From the NCBI GenBank assembly GCA_001692895.1, contig KV748253.1:489434-553433 (forward strand): a stretch of 64,000 bases of DNA, written 5' to 3'. Below the pieces are notes generated by a model, which searched no databases, was not told the DNA's origin, and worked only from the letters and a program-made list of their open reading frames with translations. This stretch comes from Cenococcum geophilum 1.58. Its lineage: Eukaryota > Ascomycota > Dothideomycetes > Gloniales > Gloniaceae. Positions 53,346 to 64,000 of this stretch are shown here, in pieces. Position numbers and translations under genes: made by a program. Position 1 is the first letter of the stretch. Every line of letters begins with the position of its first letter.

Positions 53346-56300
53346 CGTGGCTTTACGTCGGATTGGCGCTTTAGTGGGGTGGTTGAGTGACTTTGGATGA
53401 GTTTATTTGAGAGTGATGCTTCAGAGAGACTGAATGAGTTGAGTTGTTAGATGACTGATGTAGGAAAGTTGCTGGGAAGGGTGAAAAGTAAATCAATAGA
53501 AGTGAGGTAGTAATATTTCAACTGCTTGTCTCACACTGTGCAAGACACAAGACTACAGCTGTCCAGGAAAGTTGCGTGAACGTGAGACTGGACTCACGAA
53601 AGCAGGAGACGGTGAGGTGCAGGCAGAGTGTGAACTCTATACTACGTAGAATTATTCCATGCTCGCAGTTGGCAATTAATCGAGATGATTTTCAGAAGGA
53701 ACTTGCTCAAGAAGCAAGAGAAGGTGAGGCGAGGACAGTGTAGAGTGAGGTCGACAAAGAACGGAAGACGTTCGCGAACCGTCGTCAAATAAGTGAACGC
53801 AGCCGAATTTCACTACAAACGCTAATGCAGAAATAAAATTGGCAAAATTCAGCAAGAGTATATGGATATTGGTACCATTTCACCAAGACATAGAAATCAA
53901 ACTAAATCGAAACTGAAACTATAGAAATAATATAGAGAAGCGGCCCGATTTCTTGGGATCTTATAAGGGAAATGAATCAAGCGGTTAATACCAAATCCAC
54001 CTACAAAGTTTTGTTTATTTCGACATCCACCTCCCATAAACAGAATCCACCTCCACTGACAAAAATACTTGTGCGTTAACTAATAACCTTAGCCCTTTGT
54101 ACGCGGGGCGTCCTTCGTACGTATGTATGGCGTAAGTGGCTTAAGACATAATTTCGCTTCAATTTCTACTAACTAAAAGTAGATAAAGCTTAATACGCCA
54201 GCCAGTTTGACTGCAGTGCCGCAATAATGACAACGAAGTCTCGAGCATCTAGCATCACTCCCTGAAGATTTGAAATAGTTTACTATCTCTCACTGTACTA
54301 ACGATGACCGCCATGCGCATATCCTGTCTATTTCAGTAGGAAAAAGGGCCAATAAACCTAGAACTCCGCGGACGCACGACGAACATGCTCATTAATATTC
54401 GCTGCCGGCCTCCCATCCTTCATTAGAGGATACATGTCACAGTTAACTTTCTCACGCGTTTCGTCCTTGTCGGCCTGGCATCGATCCCTACTATATCAAG
54501 GTTAAATTAGGGGTGTCTGTGGTTCACCCACTTAGTGTATATAATGAGGCTCTACACAGTTACCGATGTGCACTAACTCATGCCAAAGATATGTGTTTGC
54601 AGAATACCCGTATAGATGCGAAGAAGAGCTTCCGAAATATGCTGTGGGTGGTATCATCTTATGCGATTCGGATGGATGGGAGGAGGGAGAGGAAAGGTGA
54701 GGAGTTTTCGGCGTCAGGCTCCGTGCATCTCCGCTCCTTCAGAAACCTCGGTGGCAAGTCAACCCAATAGGCTAGACGTTAGAGCCATAGTTCTTTTCGC
54801 CAACTTCGCTGTCGATGCCATACTAGACCTTAATACACGTGGAATTTATTCTGAATTCCTCCTGCGGTATAATAATCCAAACCAACAGCTTCGGGGCATA
54901 CACGAGAGACGTTTTACAACATTAAATCTGGTTGAAACGACGAAATTATACAACGCGAGTTTCCCGGGCTCCGTCCCTACCTCATTTCTTACCACTTTTA
55001 TCTTTACCTCCCGCGTCAACCTCTGTGCCTTAACTATACTATGAAATTTCTAATTCTTCTACTTTTATAATCACATTATAGGTTACGGTATTGGCAATTG
55101 CAGTTGTCAGCGAGAAGTGAGAGCAGCTATGCGCAGCGTTTTATATTAACTATTATGAGGGCCGGGAGGGCAGTAGATGAGTATTCGACAACTATATGAG
55201 ACGAAGTCTGGGGCGGTGGTAGGAGAGGAAGACGTATCATGGCTTTGTACAGACGCGCCTATCCCTTGCATTGACAACCACATGCCACTTTCCCCTACCA
55301 TTCCTAACATTCTTAGGGACGCTCAGAATTTGGATTCCCCTTCCGAAAACCAGCCGGTCCCTGCCCCAACATAGTCTCCATGGTGTTGACCACAGTTTCA
55401 ACATCACCACCAATCCACTGCAGAATCTGGTGGTACGCAACCGCCCCACCAATCCAAAATGCACCTTTCGCTCTTCTTGCCCCTTGTGTCCCACCTGTAC
55501 CTGCGCAACCGCAACCGCAACCGCAACACGCAACACACGCTCCGCCCTCGCCACCTGCGGCATCGTCTTTCTCGTCTTCGCCCTCAACGAGCTACGCTGC
55601 GCCCGCACCGGCTTCCTGATCCGCACCGGCTTTTACGGCGGAAGACTAAGAAAAGAAATAGCGGCGCAGCAATGAGGCCCCAAGATGCTGGTGTGGGGCA
55701 GTGAGGGGCAGGGGGGATTAGACAGAGGGCGAGGAAGGCAGGCCGTTTGGGATTGGCGGGAAGGAGTTTGAGAGGGGAGAGAAGGTGGTGGGGGCTAGTT
55801 GGCAGGCCCGTGTGAGTACCGAGGGGGAGATGTGGTTGGGGGAGCTGATGGGGTGGTTGACGGGGTGGTTGATGGGGTAGTCGGTGGTGGGCAAGGGCTC
55901 GTAGTGCTTGACTAGTTGGCTAGAGAGGGTCTTATAGGAGAGGTATGAGTTGAGAGAACTGAATTTCGATACGACGTGCAGTAAAATATGTTGTGAGGCT
56001 GTATTGACAACGCTAGGTGAGGTGTCGAAACAATGGATCTTCATCTGCAACGTGTAATCCGCTTCATCTGCTCAGCCATTCGACGTGTTAGTGGTTTAAT
56101 TGTTACTAGGTTATAGATACTTTGGGCATGATTTAGAGACCTTCAGAGCAGGTACAGACAGTAACAAATAACCGCCGTTTGTCTAGGATAAGGGTAATTA
56201 TAGTTATATAAAATCTGGTTCAGCCCTGCCTCCATGCCAAGCCCGCCTGGTGAATGCCGTATTTTGTACTCCATCATGCATGCTGCAATAAAAAGAAACC

Positions 56301-56483
56301 GAGTTCCAGAAAATAAAAAAGTTCTACTTATGATACACCTATGAGGAACAAATCGAATTTAGATGAACGGCATGCAAATTGAGGTAATTGGGGGGGTATT
56401 TGAAAAGAGTATCCGGCTCTCGGCAAAACGTACACGAGCCGATCGGACAGACTTTTCAACATAACCAGATAAGATACTTGCCA
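53346..56483. other. 3.1 kb intergenic region
   Basis: It contains the promoter side of the CCHC gene and the 3' flank of NUP2. Apart from the doubtful frame at 55271-55675 nothing gene-like is recognised. A 142-codon frame at 54616-55044 and a 110-codon minus frame at 55718-56050 show no known domain. Confidence 0.5.
55271..55675 (+). CDS. Doubtful frame with one possible membrane segment
   Basis: The last 90 codons or so of this frame use C-ending codons strongly, as fungal genes do, and contain a hydrophobic stretch (CGIVFLVFALNEL) followed by a basic tail. The opposite strand over 55350-55600 also has an open frame, so coding direction is uncertain. No family is recognised, and no convincing start or intron was found. 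It is listed only so it can be checked. Confidence 0.2.
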   Translation: MTTTCHFPLPFLTFLGTLRIWIPLPKTSRSLPQHSLHGVDHSFNITTNPLQNLVVRNRPTNPKCTFRSSCPLCPTCTCATATATATRNTRSALATCGIVFLVFALNELRCARTGFLIRTGFYGGRLRKEIAAQQ

Positions 56484-59400
56484 TTATGATGGCTTGTTGT
56501 CGTTATAAGCTTTCGCAAATTCACTTGCGATTTCAGGAGTTTTAAACCTCATGACCCATGAAATAGGTTTTGCGTCTCGTGGAATTACGATCCTCACTGT
56601 CGTCTTATCCACCACAGGAGTAAACTTGCCAAGGAGTCTTGAGTTGGTGATGATATTACCGCTCGGAATGAGTCGCATAAGGATACTAACAACGCCAGTC
56701 GACTTATTCCTAAGCATGCGAAGTGGTCCTACGCCCTTATTCTCCCATGGAGTTCCGTCTACTCTGTTGTGCTCCATAGCTTTGGCTTTTTCACATTCGA
56801 AAAGAACATCGTTATCCCGCTTTTCTTCCTCGGTCAAATCTGTTAGAAGAACTTGAGCATCTGAGGGCCCGGCGTCATCATCGTTAGACTTGTCCTTCTC
56901 AGTGGCGGACTCCTTACCGCTAGTTTCATCTGCGGAGAAAGGTGTCGTTGCGCGTGACGGAAATGGGGAGTTGAAGCCGGATGGGAATGCGGAAGTTGAT
57001 CCAGGCGTAGAAGCGGAGAGGAATGAGGATGTAGGCTTAGTAGTCGGTGGAGTCCCAAAAGAAAAACCGACATCGGTAGAAATCCCACCGGTACTAGCCT
57101 TTGCTGGTGTCGTTGAGGGAGCTGTAATAGCTGGAGTGATTCCACTCACGTTAGGGCTACCAAAAAGCCCAAATGTAGTAGGCTTTGAATCACTCGCACC
57201 TCCGGAGGGACTCGCCGGGGTGACGTTAAATGACGGTGCTGTGCTCCCGCTAAACTTGATCGGGCTATCGTGCTTGAACGTCTTGTCTCCAGAAAGAGTA
57301 GTCTTGGGTTGGAAGATGCTCGTCGATGGTGGTAAGGTATTCCCAAACAGGGTAGCCTTCTTGGGCGTGGTCTCTGGCACCCCATTTGACTTCTCCGTTG
57401 TAGATACTGGTAAATCCCTCTCGGGCTTTCCGTCAGCGCCGAACGTCACACGATCGAATAAACTTCGACTCTTTGACGCAGCAGGGAGTCCTGAGTCAGG
57501 CGCTTTCTTCTGAGCCGGAGGACTACGGTCTTGACGCTTCCTTCTCATCACATCTTCAATCGTCTCATCATCGGAGTCGTGATCTGTCTGTCTGCGCTTC
57601 GAAGAAGCCTTCGACAGACTTTTCGTGGAGGTAGCATCCTGTTTCTCAGTTGAGCCCTCTTGCTCGTCCTCACCAGACACGTCACTATCTTGCGCATCAT
57701 CCTTGCCAGCATCGGCGCCCGACTCTGCCTCGGATAAGTGGCCAAATATATTGTTGGTCGTGATAGATTTTGACGCTGGAGTGTCAAAGACTGAGGCACC
57801 ACCAGTAGTTGAGGGTGTGGGACTACCTGTACGGGAAACAAAAAACCCGTTACTCGTAGCCGCACTTGGAGCTTTTGATATTGTGAGAGGCGTCTTGGAA
57901 GCGGTATCAGATTCGCTTGATGCAGTTGAACCGGGAACAGCGAACTTCAGAGATGAATTCTTCGCAGCTTCTTCGGTCGCGGCTTTTAGTTTACGTTGCT
58001 TCTCCTCATATCTGGCTTCCCATTCAGCCTCAGTCTCTTCTTCGGAGTCGAAGTCTTCGTCTTTTGCTTTCTGCTTTGCCTCGTCCTCGGCGGATTTCGC
58101 CTTCTTAGCAAATTGGTTGAAGAAATTGGTTGGCCCTGCGCCGGAGCCAAATTTTGGTATCTGAAACCCAGAGTTTGTACTTGTCGCTGTACTCGAAGGA
58201 GTTGTAACAGATCCCTCCTTGACTAGGCTATTTGCCGTTGGAGTAGAGGTAGGTTTCGGGCTGAACAAGTTTGATGCAGGCGTGGTTGGTTTTGCATCCG
58301 AGGAAAGTGTGGTACTAGGCTTGAAGGCTGGTAGAGCCGTTGTACTAGAGCTGCTAGAAGTTTGTGGGGGAGCAGAGAAGTCGAGTTTCGGTGTAGAGCC
58401 AAAGATGTTAGATGACAGAGGTTTCGAACTGCCAAAAACATTGTTCTCAGCTGCAGGTTTTGCCGTCGCAGACGGGCTCGGTGTAGCAAGCTGACTTCCT
58501 GACAAGGAGCTAAATATATTTGATGAAGCAGGCATAGGGTTATTAGACAGTGCCTCCGTAGTCATTGATGTGTTAGGTGAAAATATGTTATTCGTCCGAG
58601 GTGGAGGTATTGGTGGCTGTAGCGACCCGAAGAGGCTCGTGGTACGACCAGCACCGTTATTGAGAATATCCTTGAAAATACCAGATGTCTGCGATGTCTC
58701 TTTTGCTTGCAGCGTATCTGGAATCTTCATACTGATGACTGCGTTGTCACCCCTTGGTCGCTTTGTCGGGCTACCAGCGTCTCCATTAGCCTTCCGCTTG
58801 TTCGAATCTGCAGATGCTTGTGTGGCAGTCCCGTTTGTCTGAGACACGCTAGCGGGCTGAGCATCTTTGCCCGCTAATATTCTACGGGTCTGCTTCAAGT
58901 GCCACATTATGACTTTCGTCCAATCAGTGACAGGATTTAGCGTCTTAAGATAATCCTTGGTGGCGGTATTCAAAGCATGAAGCTTAATCGCACGAATGTA
59001 CTGTTGGTCCTCTTTGAGATTTTGTGGAGGTTCAAAATTGAGGCGAGGCGTGGGGCTACGAGTGGCCGATGGCGCAGGTTCGACACCCGCGGATCCTGCA
59101 ATTACAGGCTGAACAGCGGGCGCAGACGAGGCGCCTTGAGAGAAGATGTTGGTGGAAGGCGCGGGTGTTGGAGCCGGAGTAAAGGCTTTACTGGTAGGTA
59201 GAACAAATGAGATGGGCGGCGCTTGAGTGAAAATGCTGCTCGACGAAGCTGCAGATGTATTTGAAGTTTGAGCCGTTGAGCTACCCTGACCAAATGTCTT
59301 TGCCGGCTGGGAGAAGATAGAGGGTCCTTGTGACGTAGCTGTGTTCGCATTTGGAGCAAACAAGCTCAAAGATTGACTTGCCGGCTGCGAGGCACCTGTG

Positions 59401-60591
59401 AGGTTTGCGAAGGGGTTTGCTGGCTTCTGCCCAGGCGGTTCTTCTTTTTCAGGCGACGGAGTACGTGCGATATTCGCGAAAGGATTCGAGCGGGCTGGCT
59501 GGTCCTCGGAAGGCGCTTGCCCAATTCCAAACTTCATTTTGCGGGGGCTGGTAGGTGTAGTTGCCTCAGCGTTGTTTATAGCTGGATCCTGAGAGGTTGA
59601 ACCGGCTGGCGTGACCCTACTGAACAAGTCCCCACAAGGTTGCAACTGAGTCTGAGAAACTGAAGCGGCTATGCTCGCTGGCTCACTAAGCCTGGCTGGC
59701 TCACTTAGCCTAGCTGGTGAATTATCAGGCGATGTGTGCATTGCATCGTCATTGGAACTAAATAGTTTATTCACTGGTGCTTGGCCGAACGGAGTAGATG
59801 ACGTATTATTTTGGGCGAAGAAGTTTGTGAAAGGCGCCGATTTCTGTGGTGTGGTTGTTCCCGGCTGCGTATTATTTTGTGCTGCGAAATTGGAGGCTCC
59901 AAATACGTTCGAAGATGCTGGCTGCGGAGGTTGGCTAGAAGGCATGATGTTGAAGATAGACCCACTGAAACCGCTCGTCGCATTACCGTTCGCATTAGGT
60001 GGAGCGCTTGAAGCAAACGGATTATTCCCGCCAGCTGAGAAGTTAAAACTCGACGATGGCGGAGTAGGATTGAAGTTGAAAGGACTGCTCGTGCTCTGGC
60101 CGAACGCGGGGAACGAAGCGTTGCTAAAAGCTGTGTTGGGTGCCGCGGGTTGCGCTGGAGGAAAGCTGCTTGTCGCGCCAAAAAGTCCTCCACCCTGCTG
60201 CTGTTGCTGTTGCTGTTGCTGTTTCTGTTGCTGCTGTGGTTGTAGAAAGCTGAAGGGATTCGCGTTCGACGGCTGCTGCTGCTGTTGCTGTTCTAGCGGC
60301 GCGGTAGGTTGTTGTGGTGTGAAGCCGAACGGGTTCGACGTTAGCTGTTGACCAGGTTGCTGTGGTAGTTGACCGAAGCCAGCGCCCGGAAGGGCCTGCT
60401 GTGGAGCTTGTTGTGGTTGCTATAATGTGTTAGTATCGAAAAACCGACAGATTGCGCGTTGAGATACGCAAGAATCTCTAAGCTTGGGTTGCCACGCTAG
60501 ATGCGCTTTCTTCGAAAATTTAGTTCCGACTTACAGGGCTACTTGCAGTCTTCCGTGACTTGAGGGTCTTAAGTCTGTTGCCGCGAAACAT
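56484..60591 (-). CDS. Nucleoporin Nup2 (FG repeats, Ran-binding domain)
   Basis: Mobile nuclear-basket nucleoporin that binds Ran-GTP and importins and helps release import cargo. Exons on the minus strand: 60591-60535 and 60419-56484, giving 1330 residues. The N-terminus is MFRGNRLKTLKSRK, then a Gln-rich part encoded by CAG/CAA runs (about 60180-60300), many scattered FG and NIFG motifs, a Nup50-type region near 490-525 (RAIKLHALNTATKDYLK), a charged coiled-coil-like part, and a C-terminal RanBP1 domain about 1222-1328 (GPLRMLRNKSTG). A 21-bp duplication near 59680-59720 encodes ARLSEP twice. The short first exon ends at a GTAAGT donor. Only the distal ORF would be found without that exon. 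Confidence 0.93.
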
Positions 60592-62753
60592 CGTTAGCGG
60601 GAGTAATCATATACTTGTTGACGGTGATGAATGTGCATTGATGTGGGAGGGGAGAGATTGCAGAAGGTGGGCCGGCAACTCATAAATTCTAGATGAATCC
60701 TTCATGAATGAGAAGCCGTTGTGAAGCGCGTCGTCATAACATCCTCGCTCGTCATTCATCAAATGCGACATTTGGACACCAGGAGGCTTATTTCAACAGG
60801 ACTTTCACTCACTTTCTATTAGCCAACTGGGCTGCCGTCGCCCGCTTCGGAGTATCATCCATATTGGCTTGTGAAGATCCGTCGCCTATAAACGATGCTC
60901 CGTTTGCTGAGCCCTGCACTTGGGCACTCCGTTTGGACATTATACGCGGAAAAGGAGGATCGAGGGCGAGCTCAAAAGAGCCGTCTGCAGCCGCCTAAGA
61001 GGAGATAGCGATCGAAGAGGAGACCGAAGCCGATTCCATACGCGACGTTTTGTGGGATGGAAATTCTGAGGATCGCGGGTGGAGATGTCGTGGGCTCCCC
61101 CGTGCCTTCCTTCAGCCGCTGGCGACGCAACTGCTGGACGGTGGCGATCCGCGCAGCAATTCCAACGGGTGAGTGGACGACACTGGAAGGTCCCCAACGC
61201 GACGAGGAGGTTCTTGTATTGAAGAAGAGTGAAAGTTGATGGAGGGGTTCGAGGCGATGGGGCTCGCTCTATAGAAAGGAAAGGTGTGGTGTTTTCGTGC
61301 TTTCTGCCGAAGAAATGGGCGGTCGGCCTGCTGGCAGCAAGAATTCTTGGGTGCCAAGGGCATTATGTTTGCGCAAACCTTAGAAACGTCGAAACACCAA
61401 AATCCCTTCACCTGACTCACCATATTATGTGAATGAGGTCGGAATGCTCTGCTTGTTCTCTACACTAACTCTGGTACTTGCAGCAGTCAAGCCAGTTTGT
61501 GTTTCCTTATTTCCATCATTCCTCAGCAGAATCGGTCAGGTTTCATCTCATGTCTGTTTCTCATGCTGAACAGTAGATATTCTCAGAGTTTAAACTTCAT
61601 TTTCGATGTATTAGTCATATGCGATGGCTTATCAAATTTTTTCCTAGTACATCTTTGCTTTTCATTGCAGGTGTTTGTATCTCGAGCGCGCACAGTCCAC
61701 GCCGCTTTATTTATCAAATGTATGTGCCTAAGTTCCAAATCATAATCTGGAAGAACAATTAATTATAATTTTGCCTCTTCGGAGTATACACTCTCCGTAA
61801 GAATGTGACCTTTACAACAATGGAGCGGAGTCTGGGTGTCCGGACGATAGAGCCTTTGCCACGATTCCTATATGTATCCAGTATTTGATCGTTCCCGCGA
61901 TCGAGCAACATGCCCTTTGGGCCCGTTAGAGCCGCGGAGCAAAACTCGAGCTTCACGTCGTCGCAGCCTTGGATCCCTTGGAATTGCCATGAAAACAGGG
62001 CCTTTGCGAAACCGTCGATTTCGTATTCTTATCCATTCGTAGCCACCAAGATTCTAGTGACTGCAAGAGCTCAGTGTATTTCAACCTCGCCGAACGCCGC
62101 ACCCCTATTGCTTCGAAAACCCTGTGAATTACCGTCCAGTTTAAGCCCGCCCCGTCGGGCCGCCCCCCACAGGCGAGTAGCCCGGGCTTCAATGGCTTCG
62201 TGTTTATTAGCACAACGAAATAGACTGCGGTCCTTATGCTACAAGTCTATACTTTTGAGTAGAATACAGGCAACATTGCGGTTTCATGCAGCGCCTCCGT
62301 CAGTGGAGAACAGAATGCCGAGTTTACATTGTCTCAGTTCAGCATTCGCTTTAGTGCGTGGAAACGACAAGTAGTCCGCAGGCGATGTATGGTAGAGAGG
62401 GAGGCTGGCAGAATAGTAGTTTTGTGATTGTCGCCAGGCCTTGTGGCTTGTTACGAAGATTGCACTTTTGGCGGGCGCAGAAGCCTTGGGCTAGTGCACC
62501 GCTGACGTCGACCTGCCTTGCATCGCCGGCACTAGGGGGCAATGGGAGTTTTGTCACTGGCCCAATCAGAACTTCGCTCCTTCAGCCTTTCCTTTGCAGC
62601 TGCAATCAGTATATATTTGTGACCACCCACCAAATTCAGTCTGCACAACATCGCTCCTCCTTCAACATTTCTTCCTCTACAGCTACTGACAGTGAATTGT
62701 TTCTTGATATTGGTGGCGAAAAGGTGGAGAACACCCAATACCCATGCTCAGAC
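60592..62753. promoter_or_regulatory. Divergent upstream region of NUP2 and the Clr5 gene
   Basis: About 2.2 kb between two divergent starts. Near the Clr5 gene there is a CCAAT motif (about 62559) and a TATATATTT motif (about 62609), spaced as in a core promoter. Short frames across 60700-62350 have no support. Confidence 0.4.
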
Positions 62754-64000
62754 ATGACCCAAATGCTAGGCGATTTTAACATGGAATACTTGGGAGTCGA
62801 TCTGACTTCCTTCGGCTCGTATGAACCAGCTCTTTCATATCTCATGCAGAATCACGGTACTACAGACCAAGCTTTCGAGTTCCATGGCAACAATTCAGTG
62901 CTTGAAGATCGTGTTTCAGAGATACTACCTCCACTTGGGCAGATTGCCTCTACATACAACTACGTATCGCGTTCCTTCGATCCACCTCTCGCACCTTACA
63001 CCAGTCAGCCACAAAACTTTCCACCTTTCAACGAGACCAAGGATACAACCGCACCTTCTATGGGACCATCAACCAGAACACGAAAGAGAAAGGCGCCAAC
63101 GTTGCACGCTGATGACTGGGAGCCGTACAAGGCTCGAATTATAGAGCTCCATATTGAGCGGGACCCATCTTTTCCGCTTCGGAAAGTAAAAGATATCATT
63201 GAGATGGAATTTGGTTTCATAGCTGAGTATGCCTCTTCCTAAATTAGCAAGTAAGGGCAAGCCTTTTTTGATGGTCTGATACTAACAGTTGCTTTTACAA
63301 GGGTACGGCAGTACCGAACACGTATAACTCAGTGGGGTCTGGACAAGAATATCAAGCCGCAAGAGATGAAAGCGATTGTTAAGAAGCAACAGAAAAGAAA
63401 ACTCGTTGAACCCAATAAAGGGGAGCTTACTTTCGTGGTTAGGGGCAATGCTGTGGAACCCGAGAAAATTAATCGATGGATGAAGAGGAACGAGATTACT
63501 GAGAGTGTCTTATATGTCCCGAGCCCAGCTGCATGTAAGAGACCATCGATGTAACATTCCCTAAAGAATCTCTCTAATATGCCATAGCCACCCCATCCGC
63601 CATTTATTGTCGGACAGTTTCCGAACGAAGTTCACCGGCTACAAGTCCCATATATTCAGTGAGAAGCCCGAACTTTTCAATGACAGGCGCCACGTCTGTA
63701 GCCCAGAGTCCCCAAATTTCCTCTCCCACCTTGTCAGTCTCCAGTATCATTCGACCTGCAACCAGCACTTTCACAGGGCAGAGTCCAGCTCCTATTTACC
63801 AAGTTCTCCCAAACCTACTTGAAGGATCTACACCACCCCCCGATACCTTCCCAGAACAATTTACATCTTTACAATCGTATTTTACCGAAGATTCCCTGCA
63901 ATTACAAACAGGACAGGCGCCCAGAAGTGCAGTCCAGTATCGATATAGACAAGCGGACGAAGAGCGTCTAAGACAGGAACTCTCTACTCTGGAAATATTG
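62754..64000 (+). CDS. Clr5-domain protein (3' end outside window)
   Basis: Fungal protein with an N-terminal Clr5 domain, a family of likely DNA-binding or chromatin proteins named after a fission yeast silencing factor. Exons 62754-63226, 63302-63534, 63588 to beyond 64000; 373 residues are visible without a stop. The domain (about 119-175) reads DDWEPYKARIIELH, then VKDIIEMEFGF, and is completed across intron 1 by VRQYRTRITQWGLDKN. Intron 1 has an ACTAAC branch site. The start at 62754 was preferred over an in-frame ATG at 62358 because CCAAT- and TATA-like motifs lie between. Exon 3 is Ser/Pro/Thr-rich. The rest of the protein is not seen. Confidence 0.85.

Noticed and set aside
62358-62753. 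N-terminal extension of the Clr5 protein
   Set aside because: Although in frame, the extension covers CCAAT- and TATA-like motifs and reads unlike protein, so 62754 was chosen as start.

Overview
The window is nuclear DNA of a filamentous ascomycete (Pezizomycotina). Most genes carry short introns of about 53-240 bp with GT-AG ends and CTAAC-like branch sites. The gene families are typical of that group: L-rhamnose catabolism, a cell-surface GT2 glycosyltransferase, a Boi/Pob1 polarity protein and a Clr5-domain regulator. The repeats carry the mark of repeat-induced point mutation (RIP): TA-rich, poor in CA and TG, copies differing almost only by transitions. Class and species cannot be told from the sequence.

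Region 1, about 1-15360, is a dead repeat island with no intact gene. It holds three copies of one roughly 3.6 kb tyrosine-recombinase DNA transposon (Crypton). Copy C (plus strand, cut by the window start) lies tail to tail with copy A (minus), giving a 3.25 kb near-palindrome. Copies A and B lie in tandem with directly abutting ends. Copy B is split by a 6.37 kb Ty1/Copia LTR retrotransposon fossil. Region 2, about 15360-17200, is a patch of small structured repeats: a TA-flanked MITE-like element, two short inverted-repeat elements sharing a CTCAGAC end, and two related 12-bp minisatellites. Region 3, about 17200-21226, is gene-poor and has one possible small spliced gene.

Region 4, 21227-23847, is a convergent two-gene L-rhamnose catabolic pair: L-rhamnose 1-dehydrogenase (LRA1) and L-rhamnono-gamma-lactonase (LRA2), the first two enzymes of the non-phosphorylating pathway. 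LRA1 carries a perfect 55-bp tandem triplication that breaks its frame as given. Region 5, 23848-37120, holds only one confident gene, a four-exon GT2 glycosyltransferase, between gene-less stretches of about 5.1 and 6.5 kb.

Region 6, 37121-64000, is ordinary gene-dense core genome: glutathione reductase (GLR1), ATP synthase subunit g (ATP20), the ribosome-biogenesis helicase ROK1, a Boi/Pob1-type SH3-SAM-PH protein, an SP-RING SUMO-ligase-like protein, an eight-knuckle CCHC protein, the RanBD nucleoporin Nup2, and a Clr5-domain protein cut by the window end. These genes are unrelated in function and are not a cluster. For every spliced model the exon lengths add up to an open frame, except LRA1, which does so only if one repeat unit is counted. 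A few N runs (about 7821-7852, 9004, 10999-11014, 23231, 39290) show this is a draft assembly.
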